This document shows, in pieces, positions 46,401 to 59,599 of a stretch of DNA of 64,000 nucleotides. Within the stretch, counting starts at the first letter, position 1. The number at the start of each line of letters is the position of its first letter. The notes under the pieces are model-generated. The model saw only the letters and a list, made by a program, of their open reading frames with translations, was not told the origin of the DNA and searched no databases. Origin of the DNA: Phytoseiulus persimilis. Its lineage: Eukaryota > Arthropoda > Arachnida > Mesostigmata > Phytoseiidae. The translations under genes were made by a program, and so were the position numbers. The stretch lies in contig CM075104.1 in assembly GCA_037576195.1 (NCBI GenBank), positions 16,446,211-16,510,210 of the forward strand, written 5' to 3'.

Positions 46401-48133
46401 TTGATCGCCATGGGTGCCGATTCCTCGAAATGCGGCGAGGATGGCATGACTTGCCTCCATTTAGCGAGTAAAGCTGGGCTGCTCGACATTGTCCAGATAA
46501 TACTCAAGCGATCGACGTCTCAAGTCAACGCTCAAGACGAGGGCGGTTGGACTCCGATTGTGTGGGCGTCCGAGCACCAGCATGCGAACGTTGTGCTATT
46601 GCTACTTAAACACGGAGCGAACCCCAACATCAAGGATGCCGAGGGTAACACCGCGCTCCATTGGTCAGCATATTCCGGAACGGTCGATATTTCTCTCATG
46701 TACATCGATCTCGGCTCAGACGTTAACTCTCGGAACGAACTGGGCGATACCCCGTTGCACGTTGCTGCCCGCCAGGACAAGTACGAGATGGTTATGTTAT
46801 TGTTGGGAAGAGATGCGGATGTTGCAGCCTTGAATGAGGCGGGACAGAAAGCTATCGACGTTGTGAAAGACAAGAACTCTCCTTGCTACCACGCTATCCT
46901 CTTGAGTTTGGAAATCAAGAAGGCGATCAAGAACGCACGAAAATTAAAACCATTCCCTAGAGTTGTCCACCGGGACATTTCTCGCGGGAAAGAGAAACAC
47001 GCCATTCGCGTCGTCAACGAGATCGATGACGATCGTGCAATACCGAACGACTTCATGTATTTGACTAACAATTGTGAAACAACGCTGTTGAACATCGATA
47101 CAACAATTCAATCGCTACAATCCTGCAAATGTCAAGACGATTGCACGTCGACCTCCTGTCAATGTACGCAGCTGGGGAGCGGTTGTTGGTACAGAGACAA
47201 CCGACTCGTCGACAACTTCAACTTCAAGGATCCCCCGATAATTTTCGAATGTAATCGAGCCTGCGCGTGCTACACCAACTGCGAGAACCGAGTTCTACAA
47301 CGCGGCATACAGTGAGTGTCCTCCAGAGTTCCCCGAGAACGATCGCGAAGAAAGCGGCTTCGGTTCGCCGAGGGGCGAGAGGAGCGTACAGCCAATGAGA
47401 AACCGAATGGTGTTTCAGGGTGCACATGGAGCTGTACAAAACGCAACTCACGGGCTGGGGGGTCCGGGCGCTCCAGGAAATTCCCAAAGGCACATTCGTG
47501 TGCGAGTACGTTGGCGAAATCATCACAGATAAGGAAGCTGACCAGCGCGAAGACGACAGCTACCTCTTTGATCTCGAGAACAGGTCGGTTTTCTCAGAGC
47601 CCTCGGGATTCTCGCTCTTCAGACTGGACGCAGTGTTGTTGATTCCGCCGCTCGGCATCTCATTTCAGAGACGGAGACACGTTTTGTTTAGACGCCAGGC
47701 ATTATGGTAACGTTTCGAGATTTATTAACCATTGTTGCGATGCCAATGTACATCCAGTTCGTGTTTACGTGGATCACCATGACCTGCGGTTCCCTCGCAT
47801 CGCGCTGTTCGCTACCAGGGACATATCAGCGGGAGAGCAGCTCGGGTAAGTTCGCTCGCGGTCGAGAACGGCGGGACAACGTTCGGAGAGATTCTTCTTT
47901 CATCCATGAGGTGGATGGCCGCTGCGGAAGAGAAATGTGAGACTCAAACTCAAGTGATGTTCGTTCTCAGATTCGACTACGGCGAGAAATTCTGGGTGAT
48001 CAAATACAAGTCGTTCCTGTGTGGATGTGGCAGTCCGAAATGCAAATACAACGCCGAGAATATTCAGAGCGCCCTTGAGGCTTATCACAACAAGAACGCA
48101 ACCGATGACGATTCGTTGATAAATGGCGAGTAG
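43417..48133 (+). CDS. EHMT: histone H3K9 methyltransferase EHMT1/2 (G9a/GLP)
   Basis: Nine in-phase exons, 43,417-43,516, 43,617-43,714, 44,025-44,247, 44,374-45,185, 45,292-45,708, 45,843-47,311, 47,419-47,583, 47,669-47,845 and 47,971-48,133, give 1,207 residues, as in human G9a/GLP. Order: basic N terminus; Asp/Glu-rich stretch (about 176-250); EHMT-specific Cys-rich region (412-550); seven or so ankyrin repeats (about 650-890); pre-SET Cys cluster (about 977-1,030, [14 protein letters not shown]); SET (about 1,040-1,160); post-[11 protein letters not shown]. It mono- and dimethylates H3K9 in euchromatin. The ankyrin aromatic cage for methyl-lysine is kept ([22 protein letters not shown]). 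FDYG with the catalytic Tyr is present. The NHxCxPN motif reads NHCCDAN, a Pro-to-Ala change. Confidence 0.96.
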
Positions 48134-48208
48134 GGGAAACAGAATAGGCGCTCAACAAACTCTGTGTGTTTCCTGTGTGCACGTCCCCATCAAATGAAAT
48201 CGCTGATT

Positions 48209-48214
48209 AATAAA
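48209..48214 (+). terminator. EHMT polyadenylation signal
   Basis: AATAAA lies 76 nt after the EHMT stop. It is the first such hexamer downstream and in a suitable position. Confidence 0.5.
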
Positions 48215-48229
48215 TACGGAGTTAGTTAA

Positions 48230-49488
48230 TATAGAAAACATCATGCGGCACCCGCCGAAAGCTGTTGCCGACACTCGGCTCGTCAGTGACTGAGGTAACT
48301 GACGTGTCGACATTGGGGTTCGATATTTTCCGTCTAATCTAATATTGATTACTTGAAGGCAACCAAGTGAGCAAATAACCAAGGGTGGAAAAAGAACTTG
48401 AAAACATGAAGGAGACATAAAAAAGATGACTTATCGATGTTGGCTCTGAGACCTGCGATGCTTGGTTGATGAAAAAGAACAAGATACGAGCGTCGTAAAG
48501 ACGAACTCTAAAAGCTCATCATTGGTCTAGACCTTTGAGGATCATTGAGATACGTGTGGGGGTCCTTTGATCAGAATGTCGGAGTGTCGAAAAAGCGAAG
48601 TGTCTGACTTCGAGATGATATTGGTAAAGTGTAAGATGACGGCACGCTCGAAACTCTCGGATTTGACAGTGGTCGCGCGCACAAAAGCATCTGTGGGTTC
48701 CACGTTTTAGATTCGAAGCGAGTGACTTTTCATAGGTCGCTGTATGCGAGGGGTTGCTTCCGCCACGTGACAGCTACAGCTCATTTCGAGTCAACTCCAC
48801 TCTATTTTATATTAGAATGACTTCTTCATCCGAATTCTCATTCAGTTTTGATTGATCGGTCAACTGCTCAGTCAGTGGTAGTTTCATCGGAGTAGTTACT
48901 CATCGATTTCTACTTTCATCTGTCATCTCCCCATTCAACGGAGATCTGGCGAACCCTGATTTCATGCTTTCTTGTCCAAAGGCTCGTTCGGGGTTCTGCA
49001 CCATTCGAAGAACTCCACAAAATCTCCATGGCCGCACTGAGTGTGCGACTTTGATTAATTTGAGTGTGAGAGGATCTATTGACGAGGAAATGTCGAGATT
49101 TCAGTTTTTTGGAGTGTTTAGAGCAAACGCCTGTACATAGTTCCATACGGTGTTCTCCGAGGTCGTCAATAAAACTGTCAACCTTCTGATTCGTGTCAGC
49201 CGCTTCATCATACGAACTGCTCTCGATTGAGAAGACTTCCCTTATCCTCCATCGTTTATTTCCACGCGGCCTCAAGGCCGCACATGCCCACAACACGGTC
49301 GAGAACCGCACGAACGGATCGAGAATCGTCGGAATCACGACAGCTCGAATACCTATCGTGGTACGCAGACCACGGATCACAGAAACCTCAGGGAGAGCTA
49401 ATCCAGCCGAAAACTCCAGCACGGAAGTCGATAATGAAGGATCGATGAAGTCTCGCGCGTAGTTCCGCTTCAGCGGCGTCATCTGTCA
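48230..49488. other. spacer between convergent EHMT and DUS1L
   Basis: No gene is accepted here. On the - strand AATAAA occurs near 49,257, about 230 nt past the DUS1L stop, and is its likely polyadenylation signal. A 188-codon frame on - (48,916-49,482) starts 7 nt after that stop and runs through the signal, so it is probably 3' UTR. Confidence 0.4.
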
Positions 49489-51456
49489 TCAGGTTCCAAC
49501 AAGTGCTATCGGTGGTTCCGAGAAAAACGCTCGATGCGTCTCGCAAGTCAAGCGTTCGAGCCGGGCATTGGCTCGACAGCAGGCTCTACACATCGCAAAA
49601 TCACATTTCGAACCCTGAATCCGAACAAATTGTTTATTAGTCGATTTGTGAACCTTGGCAGCAGAATCGAGTGTAGACTTCCAAATCCCTCACCTTCGGG
49701 TTCCTACAGTCTTTGCCCTTGCAAAGAGAGAATGTCGTTTTCTCACTGAGAATGTTGAAACATCGACGTGGATATCGTTTCAACTTTTTCAATTTATTCT
49801 TCGAGAGCGAGTTCAAATCGACATCGGGCGGCGTTTCGAGTTTCTGTACGTGATCGATCAAGCTGCTGAGAGTCTCTTTGGGGTCTCTGCGTACCTCATG
49901 GGTCTCCTCGGTTTCTTTCGGGCTGCAAAATCGATCGTTCTCGAATGAAAGAAGTATCTGACGCATCGAATGGAAAGGAGTTTAGGACGAGACGGGAAAT
50001 ACTCACTCTGGCCTCACGTAAGGTTGACATCTAGAGACGCTCAAAGGTTTCAAGCCGCAAGAAGCCTCCCAGGCAGTGAGCTCCCGATGGTCGGGAGCCC
50101 CGGCCAATCTCTTCTCAAGTTCGCTTGCCGACTCGCCGAATGTTTCGATGCTTTTCGCATCGCCCAATACGTCCCGGAGGTCGTGGTTTTCCTTCAAGTG
50201 GATCCTGAGGAAGAGCCGCCGACGGTTATAACGTGAAAAATCGCCCCGGGGATTCAGCCAGGAACCCGGCGACGAGCTACGAGCTTCGAGCTGCGGCACC
50301 AGTAAACTTACGCATGATGGAAGACTTTGAACAGATGACCTCTGACGTAGGACAGAGGACAAGGGTGTGATTTCACTAGGTCGAGGTATTCTCGAGCGAT
50401 GTCCCATATGAGAGGATTTGTACCGGAGAAAAGGGCTGGATTGTGCAAATTTCCTTCCGCAGTCATGACGCCATCGACTCCAGTCTCGTTCATGCATTTC
50501 TCTATGTCTTCGAAATGCTGGATATTGCCGTTGGCAAAAACAGGTACCGGCACATTGCTCCTGGAAACATTGTCATATGGAATAGGAGCTTCAGCCCATC
50601 CCAGCTGTCCTGGAAACAGTCCTGCTCGAGGGGGAATGATAGATTCAGGTTCGATCGAAGTTCGTGAAAAGCTTACTTGACGGCTTTTATGTGCTCCCAG
50701 CTCGCGATGCCTGTCGATCGACCTTTCTGCTCCCGTGTCCTTCCATGAACGGTAAGAATAGAAACTCCCGCAGCAACAAGCGTCTTGGCGTAATCGATAG
50801 TCTTCTGGACATCTTCGAATACTCGAATTTTGGCAGTGATGGCGAGCCCGGGATGGTCTTGACGCGCTCTGCTGACTGAAATCCCATGTGAGAGAACTGG
50901 ATCAATGGAGCTCCAATGGCCTGCCCTTATGGATTGGTCCTGTCAAGGACAATCAACGACTCACTCATGGATGCGATGAGGTCCCATTCTTCCTGAAGGA
51001 ACGCTCCGAAGTGTCCCGCTCTCGCTATGGCCTGCGGGCACCCAAGGTTGAGGTCGACCGCGTCACATTTGCCAGCAACGAAGCCGCAAGCTCGGCTGAA
51101 GATTTCAGGATCGTTGGCGCAAAACTGTCCGAGCGTCGGGACTTTAAATCAATGAAACGCCCTACCACCGGGTATCGTTCTCTCAGGACTTTTGAGCTCG
51201 TGATCCTCACCTGAACTATGAGGGGCCGATCTTCTTCGCATGTCTTGAAACTTTCTCGGTATTCGGCACTGTTCACGAAGCACTTGGCATTGTACATGGG
51301 AGTGTAACACAACTGCGCACGGTATCTCCGAGATAGCAAACGCCAAGGTAGCTCACTCGCGTCTACCATCGGAGCGACCACATACGTCGGTCTTCCCAAC
51401 TTCCTGAACAGTGCGAATCCAGGATGCTCAGAGTCGCTCTCCGATCCTGGAGACAT
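49489..51456 (-). CDS. DUS1L: tRNA-dihydrouridine(16/17) synthase, DUS1-like
   Basis: Seven in-phase exons, 51,456-51,211, 51,124-50,965, 50,875-50,677, 50,560-50,312, 50,204-50,007, 49,922-49,694 and 49,614-49,489, give 468 residues (human 473). It is an FMN and NADPH-dependent enzyme reducing U16/U17 in the tRNA D-loop. Seen: [20 protein letters not shown] near the start; the FMN-barrel motifs LCYTPM and CANDPEIF; the catalytic Cys in [33 protein letters not shown]; and [14 protein letters not shown]-terminal Cys cluster split by an intron ([10 protein letters not shown], then [10 protein letters not shown]) matches the zinc site specific to DUS1L. It is divergent from the NuMA-like gene. 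Confidence 0.96.
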
Positions 51457-52583
51457 CGTCTCCGATATGATCGAAATCGAACGTCAATCCTCAAGTCGAC
51501 ATCGGGAATCCACGGATGGTGACAGTTTCCAGTCCGATAGCCGTCGGCTGCTGTTGAACTTCGGATCGGGACAGCGCACGGATCAGCAATCGCCTCGCGG
51601 ATGATAAAGTAGAAAAATATGGGCTCTTACGCAGGAATAGATTCGGTTTCGAGAGCAACGTGCTTCTTGTTATCGAAGTGGAGAGCGCATCATAGAGAAA
51701 GGGAACCCAGCGTGCCGAGGCCCCGGCCCCGAACGACAGTTCTCTGAATCGAAAAAGAGGCAAGTTCCGCGTCTAGGTTCTCGCGGTCTCTCGCGGGAGA
51801 ACGTAGCTGGATCTTCCATCCAGAAACGAGAGGAAAGAGAGTATGAGAGTATCGGCAGCGAAAACACCGGGTGCGTGTTTTTGAATTTGAGCGGGCTAGC
51901 TCCGAAATCTGTTTTGATCGGGGACTTGGTTTGAATTCTCGGGAAGCGGCAACAGCGGCAACAGCACCAACAGTCTGTTACGCTGAAGCTCGTCAAACGC
52001 TGCTGATCAGTGGTGGACCGGTGAAAAACCCGTCTAGCTTGTTGGAGGAGAACTAATGTGTTTTTTGTGCTGAATCAACATGACAGGATTCTTGGAAGTT
52101 CTGGTGTGTATCTCTGCGGAGCTATGTGTGTCAGAGCCGAGCAGTGGAGATTGAGGGGTTTAGTCAAATAATTATGTGCGTCGAGATCAGTCTGATCCAG
52201 TCCGAGTTTGAACGAATCAAATTAACTCGGATCCGAGCTCTCGTCTGTTCTCCAGAGTCATGCTTGGAACGGGTCCCAAACCTCTTTGGCCAACATCGGA
52301 AGCAATCGCTCGTTGTGATCGTTGGTTGCGACCCGTCGCGAACCTTTCCAGAACAAGTTCTCCTGAAAATAACTCGACTCATTCCAGCTCGGTGCATACG
52401 GGGTTCACGTGAAGTCATTCAGACAACTCCGGGGTGGCACGAAATTGTTGGAGCTGTTCTCAATGTGAGTTCCCGGATTTTTTTCATCTAGTGGAGAGAC
52501 CGGGTTCTAGATGGCGCGGCCAACTCTCAGGGCGAGCTCGCATGATCCGAGTCGCTTCGACATTCCTACAATGATTGCCCCAG
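51457..52583. other. divergent promoter region; 5' end of the NuMA-like gene unresolved
   Basis: Lies between the DUS1L start (-) and the first certain exon of the NuMA-like gene (+). A + strand frame at 52,126-52,470 ends at a GTGAGT and may be an upstream exon, since it lacks stops and reads TRLIPARC...WHEIVGAVLN before the donor. It shows no clear Hook-domain motif. Confidence 0.35.
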
Positions 52584-55500
52584 TTGAAGAGTTTGACTTC
52601 TCCCTCCAGCTCGTCAACGAACTCGCCGCAAGATAACTTCCGCCGGCTGAAAGCACATCTCCGGAACATCTTTCCTCAAATCGAAGGGACGCTCTGTGTT
52701 GCGAAATGCGCTCGGGGAGACCGTCTAGAATTGTGCTACGTGGCGGCGCTCTCAGTGGGTGCTCTCATCGCCCAGGACCTTTCGAAAGCATCTTCGTCTC
52801 TTGATCAAGGGCTGCCCGAACGTCTGCGAAATCTCTGTGCATACCAGGGAGCGGAAGTAAGGTTTTTCCCTGAGGCAGTTTCCGGCGCAGAATCGTCATT
52901 TTGTCGGACGGACGGCGTGTCCAAGTGATTAGCGTTCCTAGATCGATGTATCGTTCCCGCAGGTGGATTCCATCAAAGAGTTTTGTGAAATCGTCTTCAA
53001 AGACGATGATGTAGCGGCAAGGATTCGGAAACTTTTGACAGCTTGGATGGAGAACTCAGAAAACGATATCTCGACTTCGAGTGGGTCTTCAATGAATTCC
53101 TCGGTGAATTCCGTTCATAATAGAACGCCTCTTTCACCATTGAACATCGTGATGAGAACACCTGAAAATCGGCTCCGGGTTCGAGAAAAATACAACCAAG
53201 AGGTACTCACCCTCATACGACATCCTTGAGATGGCGATTCAATGATTTTCAGAGACTTTCAGATCGATAGCCCTCTTGATTTGTGGGTTTTCCAGGTTAT
53301 AAAACTGCGAGGCGACCTTCTGATTATGCGTGATCGCTATGATCATCTCGAGGCGGACATGAAACAGCAGGCCGAAGCCAAGGATCGAGAACTCAAAGAG
53401 CTTCAGAACCGAGTGCGTTTCTTGCGCGAGGTAATCGACTCAGAGTCGGCCGAAAATCACAACAACGCGGCCACGGCCCAACACGAGGTCTCAGCCGGTA
53501 GACTGAAAATGCTTCAGAAACAAATTCAGCAGCTGCAAGAGTACGAGCAAAAATTTTTTGATGAGAAACTTCGCGCAGAAGAACTCGAAACGAAACTTCT
53601 GCAAGATGAGAAGAAGATCAAAGATCTCAAAGCCAAAATTCAGATACTAGAAGCTACGATAATCGAGAGGGACGAAGAGATTTCCCAGGCTGCCGACGAG
53701 ATGGGTGCACTGAGGGATCGACTCGAGGAGCAGCGATTGAATATCTCTCTTGTCAAGTATGTTGTGGCATAATTTCTCGTCCATCGAATTCGCCATCAAA
53801 CACTGCGGCCTTGTTGAAGATTGTTGTCAGCAGAGAGCTGTCGGTCCTGGATTGGGGTTTTGCGGCAATCACTGATATGATTCCAGGCATCGAAATCAGT
53901 CCAATGAAACCCTGGAGAGCTTGCCTGATGGGGAGAATCTTGGAGATGCCGTGCAGGATCTGATCGTCGCGGAATTGAAAACCTCTGGCGACGAGCTCCG
54001 CAATGAACTCGAAGCTGCGAGGAGTGAGCTGACATCGAAGAACATCGAGGTCGCCGATTTACAGTTCTCGAATCAGATCAAACAGGAACAGATAACGACG
54101 CTGGAAGCTCAGGTTGAGGAGCTCAGAGGTGAGAGCTTCATGCCTTGTTTTCAAGACCCCATCGGATGGGAATATACCAATTGTCAGTGCCTGCCCATCA
54201 TCTCCTTCATCAATGACATTCATTGGAGAGTAAATTTCAGCTCAAATTAGGAACCACCTGGAAACCATAACGCATGCGGCATCGCAGGCGAACGAATTAT
54301 CAACAAAGTTGCAGTTAGCTCAGAGTGAGGTGGAGCGTGTCCGCTCTGAATTGGGAAGCGTGACAGAAATCAAGCAGAAACTTGAAGAGCGTCGCAAGTA
54401 TCTTGAGAACGAAGTGCAATTGCTGAAAGGACAAATCGAAGAGACTCGGGGCAGGCTAAGTGACATGGACCGAATCAAGATCTTGGTCGAGGAGCAGCTC
54501 AGAGGTGGGCATGGGATTTTCTACGGATTAGAATTATTCTGTCATGTCGAGCCAGGGTCGAAGAGTTGGAGGATCCCCGGTGGGGATTCCCGACGCTATC
54601 GATGCTGTTCATCACACGCTTGTTTCCGCAGCCCAAACCACTCTGGTTGAAGAACTGAGGACACAAGTCGCAGAGAAGACGGCTCGCATTTCTTCTGTGG
54701 AATCAGAGTTGTCGAAGGCGACGTCCACGTTCACAGAAACACTGAAATCCCTCAACGCTCAACTGGTAGATGACAGGAGAACTCAGGCGGAGGAGAGGTC
54801 CAAACTCGAGCATCGGATCAACAACCTCGAGCAGGACCTTACCGAGGCCAATCTTCAGAAAAGAACGCTGTACACGGAGATAGAGAAACTCAAAATCGAA
54901 CGTGCAGAAATCTACACTCAGTTGAACATTCATATCGAATCACAGTCAAAAATGAAGAAGGAGATTTCGGTGCTCGAAGGTAAGCTCGCGCTTGAGGAAG
55001 AAGTCAAGAGGAGTTTTGAAACTTCTCTCGAGCAAGCCCTCGAGGAGGTCAGAAACCTTCAGAACAGCAATGAGATCCTGAAAACCGAAGTCGAGCAATA
55101 CAAAAAATCAGAGAACCTGATGAGAGAGGAGTGGGAGCAAAATCGGAATTCCCTTGCTGAGAGCCAGCAAAGCCTGAAGGCACTCGAGGAAAAACATCGG
55201 AGTTTGAAAAAGAGCTATATAGAGAGCTGCACACAACTCGAAGAAGTCAAGGGTGAGTGAGACGAGATGGGATATCTTCCATTTGAGATTTTGTGGGGGA
55301 AAACACCCCTGATCAGGGATCGCAATTTCACATGGGCGTTCGGATTGCAGAGCAGCACGAGATCCGCTCTAGGCAACGTGACGATCTAGAGGAGAAGAAC
55401 ACGAAGCTCGCAGCAACAATAGAAGAGCGAAGCACTGAAATCGCTACATTGGAAGCCAAAATTTCAGAGTTGAAAGATGCGCTGGCCTCGGAATCCGCCG

Positions 55501-58500
55501 ACAAATTGTTCATGGAGGTGTGTCCCGGTCAATCCATGCTTTCTCAGTCTCCGAAGCTCAGGTCCTGGGATCCCGCTTGAACTCCTCGATTTTTTCTTAT
55601 AGGAAGCCTTGAACCAAGCATCGGCCACAATTTCGGAGAACGACGCCGCTTTCGCCGAACAGAGCAGCCGTCTCTCGTTGATGGAAAATGAAATGAAACT
55701 ATTGGAGACGCGTCTCGGCAGAGCAGCAGAGGAGTTGAAGGAATCTCGCGAGGCTCAAGAGGAACTGCAAAAACGTTTAGAAAAGACGACGGCAGACATG
55801 ACTCTCCTGGAAGAGGAATACAAGCAGACAAAGCAGCAGGCTGAGGAAAGAATAGCCGCGATCGAGAAGGAATTGACGTCCACCGAGAATGATCTTTGTT
55901 CTACTCGGATTCACTTGGAAGAAGTACAGAAATCTTTGAGCATTCTTGAACGAGAGAAGGCCGAAGTGATCGAAGAGAATCAGAAGCACAAAGCAGAAAT
56001 AGAACGACTAGACGATTGTCTGTCAAGGTGCGTCAGCGAGTCCGAAGCCAAACTGGCCGAGCTGAACGCGAGATTCACGGAAGTTGGGACCGATACGGAT
56101 AGAATACAAGCTGACTACGCAGAGAAGGAACGTGATTTGCTTAACACTGTCGCCAATCTGGAAAGGCAGCGGGATTTGTTGAGGGTAACAATCAGCTAAT
56201 TTTGAACCAAAGTCACCATACAGAGACGTATGTGCAGGACATTCTGGCCCAATGTGTCAGGAGGGAGGGGGATTGAGGGCATAATCTGAATTTCGGTTTT
56301 CTCTTCTCCAGCGCGAACTCGAGGAATTCTGGGCGAAATCTTCCAAGGATGACGCCCGCAACGCGCAGTTGTCCAACAAAATCACGTCTTTATTGGATGA
56401 CCGCGATTTCTCTAGGAAGGAATCAGAAGATTTGAAACTCGAGTTCGAAGCCTCCCAAGCCGCGCTTCGGAACGAAATCAGTGCGAAGGAGGGGGAAGTC
56501 GAAATCAACCTCATCGTAATCCAAGGGTTGACAGAAAAGGTATCAATGGACGTTCAGAGTGTTCGCCTGGTCGATGATTACGACATGTGATTCCATCAGA
56601 ACATAACCCCAGGATTCGCCTCCGCAGTTGGAGGCTGAACGCAAGAGGAGTGAGAAGTTGACCCGCGACTTCTGCGACCTGAAACAGGAGCATGTGATAG
56701 CGAGGGCGCAAATCGCGGAACTTCAACTGCAAGTCCCCTCTGTATCCTCAGCTGAATCTGAGCTGTGGAAAAACTTCAGGAAGAGTCTCGTCAACAGGCT
56801 CGAACTCATTGACGTACAGGCTCCGGTCATGAATGATGAACAGTTACTGGATGTGATCGATAAAGCTCTGGAAAACCATAAGAAGGTGAAAGAGCTGCAG
56901 GTGGAAAACCAGAACTTGAGTCGGTTGGCCCGGAACGCGGAGGACAACGTCAAATTCCGCATCATGGAGCTCACGGCTGAGATCGATCAGCTCAAAAGAA
57001 AACTCCGGGAATCATCCTGTGAGGTGAGATTGACTTCATTTCTGTCAATATTAAGCGCTTAACTCGGCATCAGAGCCCGGCCGTCGTGGGACCGACGAGA
57101 CGCGATGAGAGAGACTCGAGCGAACTTACCAGGTCAAACGTTTCAGCTGAGTCGTTGCCAAGACGAACTGAAGGAAATTACGGCGACAGTCATCCGAGCG
57201 AAGAGTGGAGACACGGTCGACGGTGGAATACTCAACTCCTTGTGTCGTGACATCATGAATATGGCGGTCGCTTCTCAGGAAAACGCCACTACGAAGAAAG
57301 AAGTCACGGAGCTACGGTTGATGCTCAACGAAGCTCGCCAGGAGAAGGAGCGTCTCCTTTCCCAGTTGGATCAGATGAGGAGTGTTAAGGACGAACTCGA
57401 CAGCGTCCGAGAGGAGAGGGATCTATTGAAGGAGCAATCTAGGATCCATGAAGAAAACATGCAGCTCGGTATCAGTAGCGAAAAGAAACACGAGACAACC
57501 ATGGAACTCGTGAAAGAAGGCTACGATCTTGAGGTGGAGCGGCTCCGCGGCGAGCTTCAGAGATCGAACCTGGAGCTCTCCCAGACGAGATTGCAGTTGA
57601 AGAACACCCAAGAATACGTTTCAACGCTCCTCGACAAATACGATAAAACAAAAGAGTATAGCCTCAAAAAGATCTCCGGTTTGACCGACATCATCTATCA
57701 AAACAATATCGCACTCCCGAGAGCAAGGTATCCATGAGTAACCGTATCTGGATATCTCGGTTTCATTTGAGATCCCATACCTCTTGATTGGATCGATCCT
57801 TCTCACTGATACAGCCGCAAATGACTCTTTCAGGCGTAAAAGCCCCAACCAAAACGGCCTGCCTTTTTCCTCCCGGAACAGTGATGTACTCGGGGAAGAT
57901 GTGGAACGGAAGCTTCGGGAAAAGGATGAGGAAATCAGGAGACTGAAGCTGGCGAAGAACGAACTCGAGAAAAGAGTCTGCGCGGCAACGCTAGGCGAGC
58001 GAAGGGCTGCGGGAATCGGGGACTTGAATACTTCTAAGACGTTCACCTCGATGATGGATCTCGAAAGACAGAGAATGCCACCACCACTCCGGGTTCCCGG
58101 AGATTTCCAAAGAGATCGTTATTCCTGTGTGAATGAACGCGCTTGGAACGAGTTTCGTGAACCCAATAGGTTTTCGTCATCGACTTGCTCAGAGTACGAT
58201 TCATTCTCTGTCAGAAGGTTCGTGGGGACGTCGCGAATTCCATTGCCGGGAGTTCTGTGGACATTCGGGAGTTTCCCGCATTGGTGCTCTGGAACGAATC
58301 CGCTGATAATCCCGCAATTATTTCAGTATGCCGGCGGCATACCATACGGATCAAAATTCGATGCAACGTAGTTTTTCGACGCGTTCCCTGCTGTTCGACA
58401 ACGACAGTTCCCGGTGCGGTCAAAGGCCTCTTCCCTCGTACAACTTACCCCGCTCATCAACTTGTGCCCACAGAGGTAAATGGTTCAATTACCGGTTGAA

Positions 58501-59592
58501 ATTATGAGAATTCCTCCCTGAAGCCGATCGCACCGACTCATATTCTTCCGTCGAATTCCGAAGGCTCACTGATTCCATGGGTGAAGTTTACATCCTAATG
58601 TCTGTTCCAGGAGCATCGTGTATTGCCGGGTGCAAGTTTGTTCCCCACGAAGAAGATTTCCCCAGTCCTCCGGCCATGTATGACAAGCCTCTGCCCGCTC
58701 CCGGAGACCCGAAGCTGAGCTCTACCTTCGAAAGTATCAGTGATCTCAACTACAAATGGTACGGAACATCGGATCGAAACCTCGCAGCTCCATTGTAGCG
58801 TCTCAGGCGGCCCGGTCCAAACTTGGCATTCTCGGAACGAATTCGAAAGTTTGAGAAATCGAAATCTCTAGAGTTTCTCGTCGAGATTCGATCGGCTTTC
58901 CGAGAGAACCCGTTCGATTCGGTCCGGCGCCATCCGTGGATGACGCACGAGCTCCGGAAGCAATCGAGCTCTACATACACCTCAAACAGGTTCCCGGAAA
59001 GTGGATATCGTTGAACTCATTCGATTGACCTGTTCACTTTACATTCGATTGGAAGAGCAATAGTCATCATTGAGATGCTAGTGCGCCTATCTCCCGAGAG
59101 AATGGCCGACTCTCCGCACCGGACCGAGCTCCCCGTGGTCACGGGATGGAACTTTGAAGTCTAGACCATGCGCACCATGTGTATAACCGCTGTGACCTCG
59201 CTTTAACGGGTGATTCGAATTACAGTGATCTCGATGCATCGTACGCTTCGGGTCGCGGGGGGCGATCTGTAGGTTTGGGTGGCCTCGGGCTCGGGGATGA
59301 TGAAGAGGCGCAATTCATGAACCCCAAGAACCTTGAAGATCTGAAGAACGGGGGACCAAGAAGTCCGACGGATCCCGACCGGAGCTTGGTGTTGAAAAAC
59401 CGCAATTCCAAAGTTCCTCCGCACCTCCAGTCAGTTGACCTTTAACATATAACGTCGACAGCTTCTTCTTACGGTACGAATCCTCTGTTCGATTCAATGG
59501 TTTCGGTTCATTACAGGTCGTCTTATCCCGTGGAAACTCAGAACGGGAAAATTCCTGTGACTCCTCTGCTGCAGAAGAAGCGACCACAGTAA
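52584..59592 (+). CDS. NuMA/Mud-like spindle-pole coiled-coil protein (5' end incomplete)
   Basis: A long gene of many short-intron exons; clear ones are 52,584-52,856, 52,963-53,202, 53,296-53,756, 53,887-54,128, 54,241-54,504, 54,632-55,252 and 59,517-59,592, with similar exons between 55,350 and 59,429. The start resembles the NuMA Hook-like domain (FRRLKAHLRNIFPQ, DRLELCYVAALSVGALI). A Ser/Thr linker and more than 1,000 residues of heptad-rich coiled coil follow to about 58,060, then an Arg/Ser/Pro-rich tail. The C terminus carries NSKVPPHLQSSYPVE, matching the NuMA NRVCPPHLKTCYPLE peptide that binds the TPR repeats of LGN/Pins, and ends LLQKKRPQ. The family ties dynein and spindle poles to the cortex in oriented division. 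Exon 1 and a few tail exons are unresolved. Confidence 0.8.
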
Positions 59593-59599
59593 TTGCGAC

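Noticed and set aside
45774-46873. Several - strand frames over the EHMT ankyrin exon
   Set aside because: Antisense shadows of a strongly supported coding exon.
48916-49482. 188-codon - strand frame just after DUS1L
   Set aside because: Starts 7 nt after the DUS1L stop, spans its probable AATAAA, and has no recognisable domain; likely 3' UTR.
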